Below, one piece after another: positions 38,191 to 46,512 of a DNA stretch of 64,000 nucleotides. Positions within the stretch are counted from its first letter, which is position 1, and every line of letters starts with the position of its first letter. Source of the stretch: Microvirga sp. BSC39 (GTDB taxonomy: Bacteria > Pseudomonadota > Alphaproteobacteria > Rhizobiales > Beijerinckiaceae); the NCBI RefSeq assembly GCF_000739015.1, contig NZ_JPUG01000046.1:1-64000 (forward strand), in the 5' to 3' direction. A model generated the notes under the pieces. It saw nothing but the letters and a program-made list of their open reading frames with translations. It was not told where the DNA came from and ran no database searches. The position numbers were made by a program, and so were the translations under genes.

Positions 38191-38861
38191 GCTGATGCGG
38201 CTTTCCGGACCGTCTCGACCTCAGGCATGGCGGTGCGAAGGCGGGCGATCTCCTCTTCCATCCGTTCCATGTTGGCGAACAGCCGCTCGCTGGCGAGGCG
38301 CAGGAAATAGAAGCCGAACTGAGGATTCTGGAAATAGAGCTGGCGCACCTCGTCATAGGAGATGCTCAGCACTTCGCCGGCCTCGATGCATTCCAGGGTC
38401 TGGGTGCGGGTGTTGTCCGGAGAGAGAAAGCCCATCTCGCCGACCACCTGGCCCTGAACCAGCTCGATGCCCATCTCCTTCAGGCGGTAGCGCCCGGAGA
38501 TCGTGTAGAACATGCAGGTGGCGACGTCGCCCTTGGCGAACAGCACCTCGCCGGCCTTCGTCTTGCGGCGGGTCATGAAGGGCTTGAGCCACTCCATGGA
38601 GAGATCGCTCTTGGAGGCCTGCTTCACGCGCTTGATCAGGCCGAGCATCTGGTAGAGTCGCACGCTGTTGATCGGCAGCAGGATCAGATTGGCCACGACG
38701 CCCGGAATGTTGTGCAGATAGGCGGCGACGATCAGGGAGCAGATGTTGGCCGCGATCCCGATGCAACGCAGCGGGATGATCGTCTTCATCGCGCAGCCCG
38801 TGATGGCAAGGGCTGCGCCCAGCCAGCCGATGGCCTCAACCCAAGTTATGGACCAAGTCAT
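38187..38861 (-). CDS. Membrane protein with three helices and a cyclic-nucleotide-binding domain
   Basis: 224 residues. Three predicted membrane helices (about 8-24, 30-50 and 53-70) are followed by a cytoplasmic cNMP-binding-type beta-barrel (about 93-190). The barrel includes GEMGFLSPDNTRTQT at 141-155 in the place of the phosphate-binding cassette; the canonical PRAA motif is not conserved, so ligand binding is uncertain. A basic/acidic helix ends the protein. There is no HTH, so it is not a DNA-binding regulator. The layout resembles Popeye-domain proteins; function unknown. Confidence 0.8.
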   Translation of the reverse strand: MTWSITWVEAIGWLGAALAITGCAMKTIIPLRCIGIAANICSLIVAAYLHNIPGVVANLILLPINSVRLYQMLGLIKRVKQASKSDLSMEWLKPFMTRRKTKAGEVLFAKGDVATCMFYTISGRYRLKEMGIELVQGQVVGEMGFLSPDNTRTQTLECIEAGEVLSISYDEVRQLYFQNPQFGFYFLRLASERLFANMERMEEEIARLRTAMPEVETVRKAASA

Positions 38862-39001
38862 GGAATCCCACCCGCATTCTCATATCCCGTTAGGGCATAT
38901 ATCATCGGAATAGGAATCTGCGCCAGCTACGCATTGGCGCAGCATCGAAGGCTCTAAAGAAGGGGTGTTCTCCACAGGGCCGCGAGTTGCCGCCCACAGG
39001 A

Positions 39002-39226
39002 TCAGGAACGGGGAGAGGCGGCTTGGCCCGGCACGCTCAGGGTCCGGCGCTGGGTCGCCGTGCGAGTGGTCTGGCTGGCGTTGGCCCGTGGTGCCTGGCC
39101 GGAGATGGACGGCGGGGGCGGAACAGGGTCACGAGGCAGAACGCCGACGGGGCCTGTGGAGGCAACACAGCCGCCCAGGGTAGACCCGGCGAGAAGGAGT
39201 GCGGAAATGGTGGCGATGGTACGCAT
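39002..39226 (-). CDS. Small lipoprotein of unknown function
   Basis: 74 residues from the ATG at 39226, which follows GTGGAG; a longer frame starting at 39289 lacks a ribosome site. The signal ends in the lipobox LGGC, so the Cys should be lipidated. The mature part is short, Pro-rich (PPPPS) and then Arg/Thr/Gln-rich. No known family recognised. Confidence 0.65.
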   Translation of the reverse strand: MRTIATISALLLAGSTLGGCVASTGPVGVLPRDPVPPPPSISGQAPRANASQTTRTATQRRTLSVPGQAASPRS

Positions 39227-39368
39227 ATGCGGCTCCACAAGAATCGATGCAAAAGCTAGACCATACGTAAGGGAAGTCGAGTCTTGCACGATCCAGGAAA
39301 GTTGCAGCTTGGGCCTCCTCGGCGCAGGCGCGAAGCCTAGTTATCAATCATAGCCTTGAGAGGGCCCG

Positions 39369-40163
39369 ATGGAGGACCGTGAGTTCGTGCAGATTCGGAC
39401 GTCATCGTTAGCGGTGGGGGCGGGGAGCCGGATTATGGGAGGCCTGATCCTCCTTGCCCTCTGGGCAGCGCCTGCCGCGGCCAAGTGCCAGGACGCGCCG
39501 GGTCCGGGTGCCGACTGGTCCGGATGCTCCAAGGCCCGCCTCGTCCTCACCGGAGAGGATCTGACCGGAACGATCTTCCAGCGCTCCCTGCTGACGTTGA
39601 GCGACTTCGCATCCTCCAAGATGGCAGGAGCCAATCTGGCTGAGACCGAAGTGAGCCGCACCCGCTTCGAGGGGGCGGATCTGTCCCGCGCCGACTTCAC
39701 CAAGGCCCTCGGCTGGCGCGCCAATTTCGGGCAGGCCACTCTCATCGGAACCGTGTTCGTCTCGTCCGATATGAGCCGCTCCAACTTTGCCCAGGCCAAA
39801 GCCGCGGGAGCGAACTTCAACAAGGCCGAGCTGAACCGGTCGGACTTCAGCGGCGCGGATCTGACAGGGGCAAACCTGGCCAAGGCGGAACTCGCCCGCG
39901 TGCTCTTTCAGAGCGCCAGGGTGACGGGGGTGGATTTCAGCTACTCCAATCTGTCCCGTGCGCGCCTCACCGGGCTTGACCTTCAGGGGGCGAACTTCAC
40001 CGGGACCTACATGTTCCTGGCTCAGATCGGCGGCTCGGATCTGAGCCGCGCGGTTGGCCTGACCCAGTCCCAGGTCGATATTGCCTGCGGCACGGCGCAG
40101 ACCAAGCTTCCGGACGGCCTTTCCCAACCGAAATCCTGGCCCTGCAAGGAAGAGGAGGACTGA
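39369..40163 (+). CDS. Secreted pentapeptide-repeat protein
   Basis: 264 residues. A signal peptide (hydrophobic core MGGLILLALWAAPAAA) ends near AKCQ; the ATG at 39435 directly before it is an alternative start. From about residue 60 to 235 the sequence is made of A(D/N)LxX-type pentapeptide units (GADLSRADF, GADLTGANL and others), which fold as a right-handed beta-helix. A C-terminal part with IACGTAQTKLP and a second Cys follows. Export to the periplasm is predicted; function unknown. Confidence 0.82.
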   Translation: MEDREFVQIRTSSLAVGAGSRIMGGLILLALWAAPAAAKCQDAPGPGADWSGCSKARLVLTGEDLTGTIFQRSLLTLSDFASSKMAGANLAETEVSRTRFEGADLSRADFTKALGWRANFGQATLIGTVFVSSDMSRSNFAQAKAAGANFNKAELNRSDFSGADLTGANLAKAELARVLFQSARVTGVDFSYSNLSRARLTGLDLQGANFTGTYMFLAQIGGSDLSRAVGLTQSQVDIACGTAQTKLPDGLSQPKSWPCKEEED

Positions 40164-40279
40164 TCGCCCGGCCGTTGCTGAAACCAAGCCTGAGCGTGGC
40201 CGTTGACTCGGTGGAGGACGTTCGGGTTGGAAGCCGGGTGCCTGTTCGTCTTCCTTGTCTCTGAAGGAGTGCGTTCGAT

Positions 40280-40729
40280 TTGACCACGCTCAAGGAATTC
40301 GAGGATGCCCTGCGCGAGCAGGGAATGCACATGGCCCTCGCCATCCTGCAGAAGCTGCGGGATCGGGACCGGACCAAGCGTTCAGTGACGCCTGCGCGAC
40401 GCATCGCCGGGCGCAAGATGACACCGGAACTCGCCAGGCACATCCTGGAGCTCCATGCGACGACGGAGATGACCCAGCAGGAGATCGCCTTCCAGCTCGG
40501 CGTCAACCAGGGCCGCGTCAACGAGGTGATCAAGCGCGGCAAGTGGCTGGATGACAACCCGGCGGCCCCCGAAGCCATCGCAAGAGACAAGGCGAAGGCG
40601 CGGATGGCCAATCCGGATGGGCGCAAGCGCGCTGAGAGGCGCGACATTCGGGCTGCTGCGTCTCCGGACAAGAAGCGCCCGAGCGCGAAGACAGGCCGTC
40701 AGGCTCAATTGTTGCTGGGCGATCTCTAG
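40280..40729 (+). CDS. HTH-domain protein with a TTG start
   Basis: 149 residues. The central part (about 47-90; TPELARHILELHATTEMTQQEIAFQLGVNQGRVNEVIKRGKW) is a helix-turn-helix. A basic, Ala/Lys/Arg-rich tail follows (KKRPSAKTGRQAQ). No other domain is visible. TTG at 40280 is chosen because it follows AAGGAGT; the next in-frame ATG is at residue 16. The rare start suggests low expression. No partner gene is adjacent. Confidence 0.7.
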   Translation: MTTLKEFEDALREQGMHMALAILQKLRDRDRTKRSVTPARRIAGRKMTPELARHILELHATTEMTQQEIAFQLGVNQGRVNEVIKRGKWLDDNPAAPEAIARDKAKARMANPDGRKRAERRDIRAAASPDKKRPSAKTGRQAQLLLGDL

Positions 40730-41053
40730 CCCGACCGGAACGCCAAAGGCGGCTTTCCAGAAAAAACCCCGCCCGGTGGGGCAGGGTTGAGTGATCTCCT
40801 CGCCTTCGGTTGTCAAGCCGAAAACATAGATATTAGGGCATCCGCGAACAGCAATGTCAATCAAGTTTCAATAAATTATTAAGAGACTTATTTTCAGGAT
40901 CTATAGATAATATTCTTAATTACAAAGGTGGTACTACTTTTTTGCCATTTGAATACTCGACGTTTGCTCAGGTGTTGCTGGTTTGCCATAGCCTTCCCTT
41001 GCGCAAGAGGCGTAAGTTTTGCCCGTGGTTCCTCACACCAAGGGGTTACGGTC
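40730..41053. other. 324-bp intergenic region before the porin gene
   Basis: Contains an imperfect hairpin (40765-40788, aaccccgccc arm) whose A-rich flank lies on its left, so as a terminator it would work best on the minus strand. An AT-rich stretch (40850-40960) follows, and then the presumed promoter and leader of the porin gene. I see no coding frame with a ribosome site. Confidence 0.5.
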
Positions 41054-41833
41054 ATGAGAAAGTGCGTACTTAGCCTCCTGACAGGGGTTGCGAGCGTGAC
41101 GCTTGCTGCAGCCGCTGCCTCCGCTGCGGACCTCCCGGCCCGCGCAGCACCGCCTCCGGTTCCCTTCGTTGCGGCGGCCCCGATCTTCACTTGGAGCGGT
41201 TTCTACGGCGGCGCGAACGCCGGCTGGGGCTGGCGCAGTGATGATGAAGAGACCGTCGTCCTCGGCGGCGCTACCCCGGGGACGCTGGTCTTCCCGGACA
41301 ATGGAGATGGTGGATTCACCGGCGGCGCCCAGATTGGCTACAACTATCAGATCGGGTCCTTCGTGATCGGCGTCGAGACCGACATCCAGTGGGCGGACAC
41401 CGATGAGGGCGAGGACGTCAGGTTCTTTCCGGCCGGTGCTCCCGGCACCTTCGTGCCCGGTGAGTTCGACAACAATCTGTCGGATTGGTTCGGCACCGTC
41501 CGTGCCCGCGCAGGCGTGGCGTTCGACCGCGTCCTGATCTACGCCACAGGTGGTCTTGCCTATTCGGAGGACACCACCGGGTGGGTTGCAGGCGGTGGCG
41601 TGGAGTGGGCTCTGCCCGTGAACTGGTTCGGCTCCTCGGCGGTCACCTTCGGTATCGAGGGCCTGTGGCTCAGCTTCGATGAGGACGATGACGACTTCAA
41701 TGGCGTGGTCGGAACCTTCACGCCGGCCGGCGGAGGAGCAGCCATTCCGGTCGTCGCTCCTACCGGAGGGGACAATGAGAACGATTTCTTCATCGCCCGG
41801 GCCAAGCTGAACTTCAAGTTCGGCACGTTCTGA
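41054..41833 (+). CDS. Outer-membrane beta-barrel protein, Omp31/OmpW-like
   Basis: 259 residues. Signal peptide cleaves near AASAADLPA; the mature N-terminus has the Pro-rich APPPVPFVAAAPIFTWSGFYGG segment typical of the Omp31 family of Rhizobiales. The rest alternates strands and ends in KLNFKFGTF, with the terminal Phe used for barrel assembly. Loop regions are acidic (DEDDDDF). The ATG follows AAGGGG. A strong terminator follows. Probably an abundant outer-membrane protein. Confidence 0.88.
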   Translation: MRKCVLSLLTGVASVTLAAAAASAADLPARAAPPPVPFVAAAPIFTWSGFYGGANAGWGWRSDDEETVVLGGATPGTLVFPDNGDGGFTGGAQIGYNYQIGSFVIGVETDIQWADTDEGEDVRFFPAGAPGTFVPGEFDNNLSDWFGTVRARAGVAFDRVLIYATGGLAYSEDTTGWVAGGGVEWALPVNWFGSSAVTFGIEGLWLSFDEDDDDFNGVVGTFTPAGGGAAIPVVAPTGGDNENDFFIARAKLNFKFGTF

Positions 41834-42069
41834 GGCCGATCTGGCCCATGCCAATCAGGCCCGGGATGTCCCGGGCCTACTCTCGTTCCCTGAACCGGCC
41901 AACGGGTAGGAACGGGTGCTGAAGAGGGGAATAGCCGCGACCCGTCCTTGAAGGATCTGTGGTCGCGGCCCCGGCCCGTAGTTGCCCCCACGGGAAGCTC
42001 AGCTCTAGACCCGGAAAACGTGACCTCATTGAGGCGTTGTCCCGGCGCGAAAATTTTTCAAAAAAATTT
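41834..42069. other. Intergenic region after the porin gene
   Basis: Holds the porin terminator (described separately) and then about 190 bp without a coding frame that has a ribosome site. An AT-rich run precedes the sigma-EcfG-type promoter at 42070. Confidence 0.5.
41857..41878 (+). terminator. Intrinsic terminator of the porin gene
   Basis: Ten complementary bases on each side (aggcccggga and tcccgggcct) around TG, followed by ACTCTCGTTCCC. It ends the porin transcript 24 bp after its stop. Confidence 0.7.
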
Positions 42070-42094
42070 GGAACTAACTTTCGGTGCCTGCGTT
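42070..42094 (+). promoter_or_regulatory. Candidate sigma-EcfG (general stress) promoter
   Basis: GGAAC at 42070-42074, a 16-bp spacer, and CGTT at 42091-42094 exactly match the GGAAC-N16/17-CGTT consensus of the alphaproteobacterial general stress sigma factor. No gene follows on this strand; only a short transcript can be made before the terminator at 42139. Confidence 0.6.
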
Positions 42095-42099
42095 ATTAG

Positions 42100-42169
42100 G
42101 CATCTCCGGTCATTTTTGCCCCTACGGCCGGACACCTTAGAGCACCCTTCGGGGTGCTCTTTCTTTTTG
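42100..42169 (+). ncRNA. Candidate stress-induced small RNA (about 65-70 nt)
   Basis: Region between the sigma-EcfG-type promoter (42070-42094) and a strong intrinsic terminator (42139-42169). It contains no ribosome site with a frame. A GC-rich arm (ccggtc...ggccgg) at about 42106-42131 could form a first stem-loop before the terminator hairpin. The 5' end is inferred from the promoter and not seen. Function unknown. Confidence 0.4.
42139..42169 (+). terminator. Strong intrinsic terminator without an assigned gene
   Basis: Stem agagcaccc (42139-42147) with gggtgctct (42152-42160), loop TTCG, followed by TTCTTTTTG. It is oriented on +, while the nearest gene beyond it is on the minus strand, so it does not belong to that gene. 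Confidence 0.85.
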
Positions 42170-42309
42170 TGATTCCTCATCTTTTCACGATTTTCCGAAT
42201 CACTGTCTAGCTTGAGATTATGAACTGCGAGTCAGGCGTTCAAGGCATGTAAGCTTGGCTGTCATTGCATTCACGCAAAGCCGGATTGCCAGGATGAAAG
42301 CAAGGCGGC
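42170..42309. other. Intergenic region downstream of the PaaK-like gene
   Basis: About 140 bp with no gene visible and no clear terminator for the minus-strand PaaK-like gene. Confidence 0.4.
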
Positions 42310-43542
42310 TCAATCGTATCTGCGCTCGTCGGCAATGACCTTCCCGTCGTTCGGGAGACTTCCAGGCGAGGCGAAAGTCACGGTACCCTTCAGCTTCGCG
42401 ACGCTGAGCAACGTCGCGCCGAGAGCGGCGGCAAGGTCGTCGCTCGGCGTGACCGTTTCCGCCGCCAGGGTCATCACGTCCGTTTCGCCCTCGCGGGTCA
42501 CGATCAGGCGCAGGCGGCCCAGTTCCGGATGCCTGCGGCCGATCTCCGCCACTTGCTCGGGGCGCACGAACATGCCCTTGACCTTGGTGGCCTGATCGGC
42601 CCGGCCCATCCAGCCCTTGATCCGCATGTTCGTGCGCCCGCAGGGGCTGGGTCCCGCCATGATGGCTGTTAGGTCGCCGAGGGCCAGGCGGATGAAGGGG
42701 TGGTGCGGGTCGAGAGTGGTGACGACGATCTCGCCGACCTCGCCCTCCGGAACCGGATCGCCGGTGCCTGGCCGGACGATCTCGACGATGATGTCCTCGT
42801 TCACCACGAGCCCTTCGCGGGCGGAGGTCTCATGGGCAATGAAGCCGAGATCCGCCGTGGCATAGGCCTGATAGGCCTCGATGCCCTTTGCGGAGAACTC
42901 CTCCTGCAGGGATTTTGGAAAGGCCGCCCCCGACACGAGCGCGCGCCTGATGGAGGAGACGTCCCGTCCCGATGCCGCAGCGCCGTCGAGCAGGATCTTG
43001 AGAAAGTCCGGCGTGCCGCAATAGGCCACCGGGCGATAGGCTTCGATCAGCTCGAACTGCTGCTCGGTGTTGCCGGGCCCGGCCGGAATGACGGCGCAGC
43101 CCAGGGCCCGCGCGCCGGAATCCATGATGAAGCCGCCGGGGGTGAGATGATAGCTGAAGGTGTTGAGCACCACGTCGCCACGCCGGAACCCGGCCGCGAA
43201 CAGCCCGCGCGCGGAACGCCATGGGTCAGCGACAGCGGGCTCAGGCTCGAATATCGGACCGGGCGAGGTGAAGAGGCGCCCGAACGATCCTGGCGCCTCG
43301 CCCACGAAGCCACCGAAGGGAAGGGCGGCCTTCTGCAGGCCCGGCAGTTCGGCCTTGCGCAGCACGGGCAAGGTCGCCAGAGCCCCACGGCTTGTAATAG
43401 CGGCAGGATCGATCCCCTGCAGACGCTCGGCATAGGCCGGCGAGTGCATGGCCTGCCTCAGGATCTCCGGCAGCCGCGCGAAGAGCGACGCCTCGCGCTC
43501 TGAGGGATCACGGGTTTCGAGAGGATCATAGTGATCTGCCAA
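42310..43542 (-). CDS. Phenylacetate-CoA ligase-like AMP-forming enzyme
   Basis: 410 residues of the PaaK/adenylate-forming type, which forms acyl- or aryl-CoA from the acid, ATP and CoA. Central features: SYHLTPGGFIMDSGARALG and a YCGTPDFLK segment, and an A8/A10-like C-terminal part (GRADQATKVKGMFVRPEQV). The classical YTSGTTG loop is not obvious, as in PaaK relatives. The gene lies at the end of a liv transport block that also has a second CoA ligase at its front. Substrate unknown; an aromatic acid is a reasonable guess. Confidence 0.82.
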   Translation of the reverse strand: MADHYDPLETRDPSEREASLFARLPEILRQAMHSPAYAERLQGIDPAAITSRGALATLPVLRKAELPGLQKAALPFGGFVGEAPGSFGRLFTSPGPIFEPEPAVADPWRSARGLFAAGFRRGDVVLNTFSYHLTPGGFIMDSGARALGCAVIPAGPGNTEQQFELIEAYRPVAYCGTPDFLKILLDGAAASGRDVSSIRRALVSGAAFPKSLQEEFSAKGIEAYQAYATADLGFIAHETSAREGLVVNEDIIVEIVRPGTGDPVPEGEVGEIVVTTLDPHHPFIRLALGDLTAIMAGPSPCGRTNMRIKGWMGRADQATKVKGMFVRPEQVAEIGRRHPELGRLRLIVTREGETDVMTLAAETVTPSDDLAAALGATLLSVAKLKGTVTFASPGSLPNDGKVIADERRYD

Positions 43543-43635
43543 GAGCGTATCCCTCGTTCAATTGGATGCTGTTTCGGAGAGATCGTCGGAGCCGTCCGAT
43601 GATCTCTCCACTCGCGTGTTGGCGCAGACAGAGTA

Positions 43636-44025
43636 TCAGGCGCGGGCCATATGCGCGTTGGCGATCGACGCCTGCAGCGGATCCGGTCCGAACTGATTGG
43701 GCCCAACGGTGCCGCGCTGGCAGAAGAACACGATCAGCACGATGGCGCCGACCAATGGGATGAATCCCAGCAGCAGCCACCAGCCCGACTTGTCCGTATC
43801 GTGCAGGCGGCGCACGCCCGCAGCAATGCTGGGGATAATGAGAGCCAGCGTGGCGATGAGGTAGAGAACCGGGATGTCGCCGAAGATCACCGAGTCCAGG
43901 ACGCTCGCGACGATGTTCGTGATCATCAGGAACAGGAAGAAGTACCAGTACTCCGAACGCTGGGCCCGACCCGTGAAGGTGGCGTATTTGTTGAGACCGG
44001 TTCTGATTGCTTGTGCGAAGTCCAT
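43636..44025 (-). CDS. DUF805 inner-membrane protein
   Basis: 129 residues. The N-terminus has the DUF805 signature (GRAQRSEYWYFFLFLM), followed by four predicted membrane helices and the conserved RRLHDTDKSGWW (about 72-83). Function of the family is unknown. It is between the PaaK-like gene and livF, on the same strand. Confidence 0.88.
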   Translation of the reverse strand: MDFAQAIRTGLNKYATFTGRAQRSEYWYFFLFLMITNIVASVLDSVIFGDIPVLYLIATLALIIPSIAAGVRRLHDTDKSGWWLLLGFIPLVGAIVLIVFFCQRGTVGPNQFGPDPLQASIANAHMARA

Positions 44026-44130
44026 TGAATGCCCCCAGTAAGGAATGACGCGAGCTGTTCATCGCTCACGGGAACGGACCGTAGGAAAAGCTATGACGTA
44101 GCGTCAAGTGCGGTTCGGCACATCCTCGTG

Positions 44131-44961
44131 TCAGGCCAGCCAGCGCTTGCGCCGCTTGTAGCTTTTCACTGCACGGAACGACTTGCGGTCGCCTTCCGAT
44201 ACACCGAGGTAGAATTCCTTCACGTCCTCGTTCTCGCGCAGCATCTTCGCAGGCCCGTCCATCACCACGCGGCCGGTTTCGAGGATGTAGCCGTAGGTGG
44301 CGTATTTGAGCGCCATGTTGGTGTTCTGCTCCGCAAGCAGGAAGGAGACACCCTCCGTTGCGTTGAGCTTGCGCACGATCTCGAAGATCTCCTCCACGAT
44401 CTGCGGCGCGAGACCCATGGAGGGCTCGTCCAGCAGGATCATCGAGGGCTTGGACATCATGGCCCGGCCGATGGCGCACATCTGCTGCTCGCCGCCGGAG
44501 GTGTAGCCCGCCATGGAGGTGCGCCGCTGTTTGAGGCGCGGGAAGTATTCGTAGATCGCCTCGATGTCGCGCCGGATGGCGGCATTGCCGTCCTTGCGCG
44601 TGAAGGCGCCGGTGAGCAGGTTCTCCTCGATGGTGAGATGGCCGAAGCAGTGGCGGCCCTCCAGCACCTGGATGCAGCCGCGCCGGACGAGTTCGTTCGG
44701 CGAGAGCTTGTCGACGCGCTCGCCCTTGAACTCGATCGAGCCCTTGGTGACCTCGCCGCGCTCGGCATGCAGCAGGTTGGAGATCGCCTTGAGCGTCGTC
44801 GTCTTGCCGGCGCCGTTCGCGCCGAGGAGCGCCACGATGCCGCCCTTGGGCACGGTGAGCGAGACGCCCTTCAGCACGAGGATCACGTGGTCGTAGACGA
44901 CCTCGATGTTGTTGACCGTGAGGACGGTTTGGGCAGGAGCGGGCTGGAGGGCGGCGGTCAT
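44131..44961 (-). CDS. livF: Branched-chain amino acid-type ABC ATPase LivF
   Basis: 276 residues. Walker A GANGAGKTT (about 47-55), signature TSGGEQQMCAIGRAMM (LivF-type with E and Q), Walker B MILLDEPSMGLAP, H-loop region AEQNTNMAL. It lies downstream of livK, with a hairpin between the two. The ATG follows AGGAGA. A short basic tail (KRRKRW) ends the protein. Forms a transporter with LivG, LivH, LivM and the binding protein of this block. Confidence 0.92.
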   Translation of the reverse strand: MTAALQPAPAQTVLTVNNIEVVYDHVILVLKGVSLTVPKGGIVALLGANGAGKTTTLKAISNLLHAERGEVTKGSIEFKGERVDKLSPNELVRRGCIQVLEGRHCFGHLTIEENLLTGAFTRKDGNAAIRRDIEAIYEYFPRLKQRRTSMAGYTSGGEQQMCAIGRAMMSKPSMILLDEPSMGLAPQIVEEIFEIVRKLNATEGVSFLLAEQNTNMALKYATYGYILETGRVVMDGPAKMLRENEDVKEFYLGVSEGDRKSFRAVKSYKRRKRWLA

Positions 44962-45078
44962 GACAATCTCCTGGTCCTCTCCTTAGTCGCAGGAGAGGGC
45001 GGGAACGGCTTGAGGCGGGAGAAGGACTGCCGAAGATCGAACGTTTCCCGCTCCCGCCCCAAGTTGGCACCTGGGAAA

Positions 45079-45103
45079 CCCTCTCCCGCAAAGCGGGAGA
45101 GGG
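45079..45103 (-). promoter_or_regulatory. Intercistronic hairpin between livK and livF
   Basis: Perfect 11-bp stem (ccctctcccgc, 45079-45089, with gcgggagaggg, 45093-45103), loop AAA. No T run follows on the minus strand. It may stabilise the livK message or attenuate livF. Confidence 0.55.
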
Positions 45104-45112
45104 GCTGTGGCC

Positions 45113-46435
45113 TTAGCTCTGGTTGTCGCAACGCTCGGATCGCTTGGGCCAGCCGGGGTTCTTGTCGGCGTAGTCCTTTGCTGCGGCGTCGAGCTGGGCG
45201 CGGACCTGCTCGGTCATCGGCTTGATGGGCTCGGAAATCTTCACCCACTTTGAGCCGTCCCATTCCTGCATGAAGGCCGCACTGTGGCTGTTGTGGTCCG
45301 TGCAGGTGAGGGTCATCGGGTCCGTGAAGCCCTCAAGCCCCAGCTCCTTGAGACGGACCGGATCGAGCTTGATGTTCTCCATGCCGCGGCGCACGTCCTC
45401 GCCGGTCACGACCTTCTTGCCGGTGACCTTTTGGGCCTGGGCGATGCCTTCGGCGATCAGCAGCGAGTTGTAGATGCCGCGATTGTAGAGGAGCTCGCCG
45501 ACCTTGTCCTTCGGCGCCTTGGAGAGGCCCTTGTCGACCACGTGCTTCTGGATGTCCTTCAGGGCAGGGAGATCCGCGCCCACGGCATGCCAATTCAGCA
45601 TCTTGAAGCCCTTGGCGCCTGCACCGCCCGCACGGGCATCGTCCTCACCCGGCCACCAGACAGAATAGAACTTGTCCATCGGATAGCCCGAGCGGACCGC
45701 TTCCTTCACGGCTGCGCCGTTCATGGCGCCCCAGCCCCACATGACCATGTAGTCGGGACGGTCGCGGCGCACGCTCAGCCACTGCGAGGACTGGTTCTGC
45801 ATGTCCTGGGCAGCAACAGGGTAGAGTGCCACCTCGAAGCCGTACTGCTTGGCGAGTTCCTGCAGCAGCGGGATTGGCTCCTTGCCGAAGGCGGCGTCCA
45901 GATGCAGGAAGCCGAGCTTCTTGCCCTTCAGCTTCTCGAGCCCGCCTTCCTTTTCGCCGATGTATTTCACGATCATCGACATGCCGTCCCAGTAGGTGGC
46001 CGGCGGGTTGAAGATCCACGGGAAGATGTCGCCGCGGGCCGAGGCCGAGAGGCCGTAGGCCATGGACAGGATCGGGATCTTGTCCACGGAGGCGCGCGGG
46101 ATCAGCGGCAGGGTGATGCCGGTGGACCACGGGTTCACGATGACCGGGTTCTTGCCCTTCACGGACTCGTAGCATTCGACACCTTTCTTTGTGTCGTAGC
46201 CGGTCTCGCATTCTTCGAGCACGAGCTTCACGCCGCCGATGCCGCCGTCACGCTCGTTCAGCATCTGCAGGTAGTCATGCATGCCGTCGGCGATGGGAAT
46301 GCCGGATCCGGCGAAGGCGCCGGTGCGGTAGGTGAAGAGGGGAACATAGACCGAGTCCTGTGCGAAGGCCGGCAGCGCGGTGCCGGCGAGCAGGGTCGCG
46401 GCGACTAATCCAAGACCAAATTTGCGAAACGACAT
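45113..46435 (-). CDS. livK: Branched-chain amino acid-type ABC substrate-binding protein
   Basis: 440 residues. A signal peptide ends at LPAFAQDS (about residue 26); the mature protein has the two-lobed type I periplasmic binding fold (YVPLFTYRTGAFAGSGIPIADGMHDYL; EECETGYDTKKGVECYE). This LivK group often carries aromatic or other organic acids rather than leucine. The ATG at 46435 is chosen although the frame stays open further upstream, because it gives the signal peptide and follows GGGAGGAAA. Confidence 0.9.
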   Translation of the reverse strand: MSFRKFGLGLVAATLLAGTALPAFAQDSVYVPLFTYRTGAFAGSGIPIADGMHDYLQMLNERDGGIGGVKLVLEECETGYDTKKGVECYESVKGKNPVIVNPWSTGITLPLIPRASVDKIPILSMAYGLSASARGDIFPWIFNPPATYWDGMSMIVKYIGEKEGGLEKLKGKKLGFLHLDAAFGKEPIPLLQELAKQYGFEVALYPVAAQDMQNQSSQWLSVRRDRPDYMVMWGWGAMNGAAVKEAVRSGYPMDKFYSVWWPGEDDARAGGAGAKGFKMLNWHAVGADLPALKDIQKHVVDKGLSKAPKDKVGELLYNRGIYNSLLIAEGIAQAQKVTGKKVVTGEDVRRGMENIKLDPVRLKELGLEGFTDPMTLTCTDHNSHSAAFMQEWDGSKWVKISEPIKPMTEQVRAQLDAAAKDYADKNPGWPKRSERCDNQS

Positions 46436-46512
46436 TTTTGCGTTTCCTCCCGTTGTATCGGCTGAAAGGCCGAGTTCTTGTTCCGTCTTGTTCGTCTCCT
46501 TGCAGCCCACCG

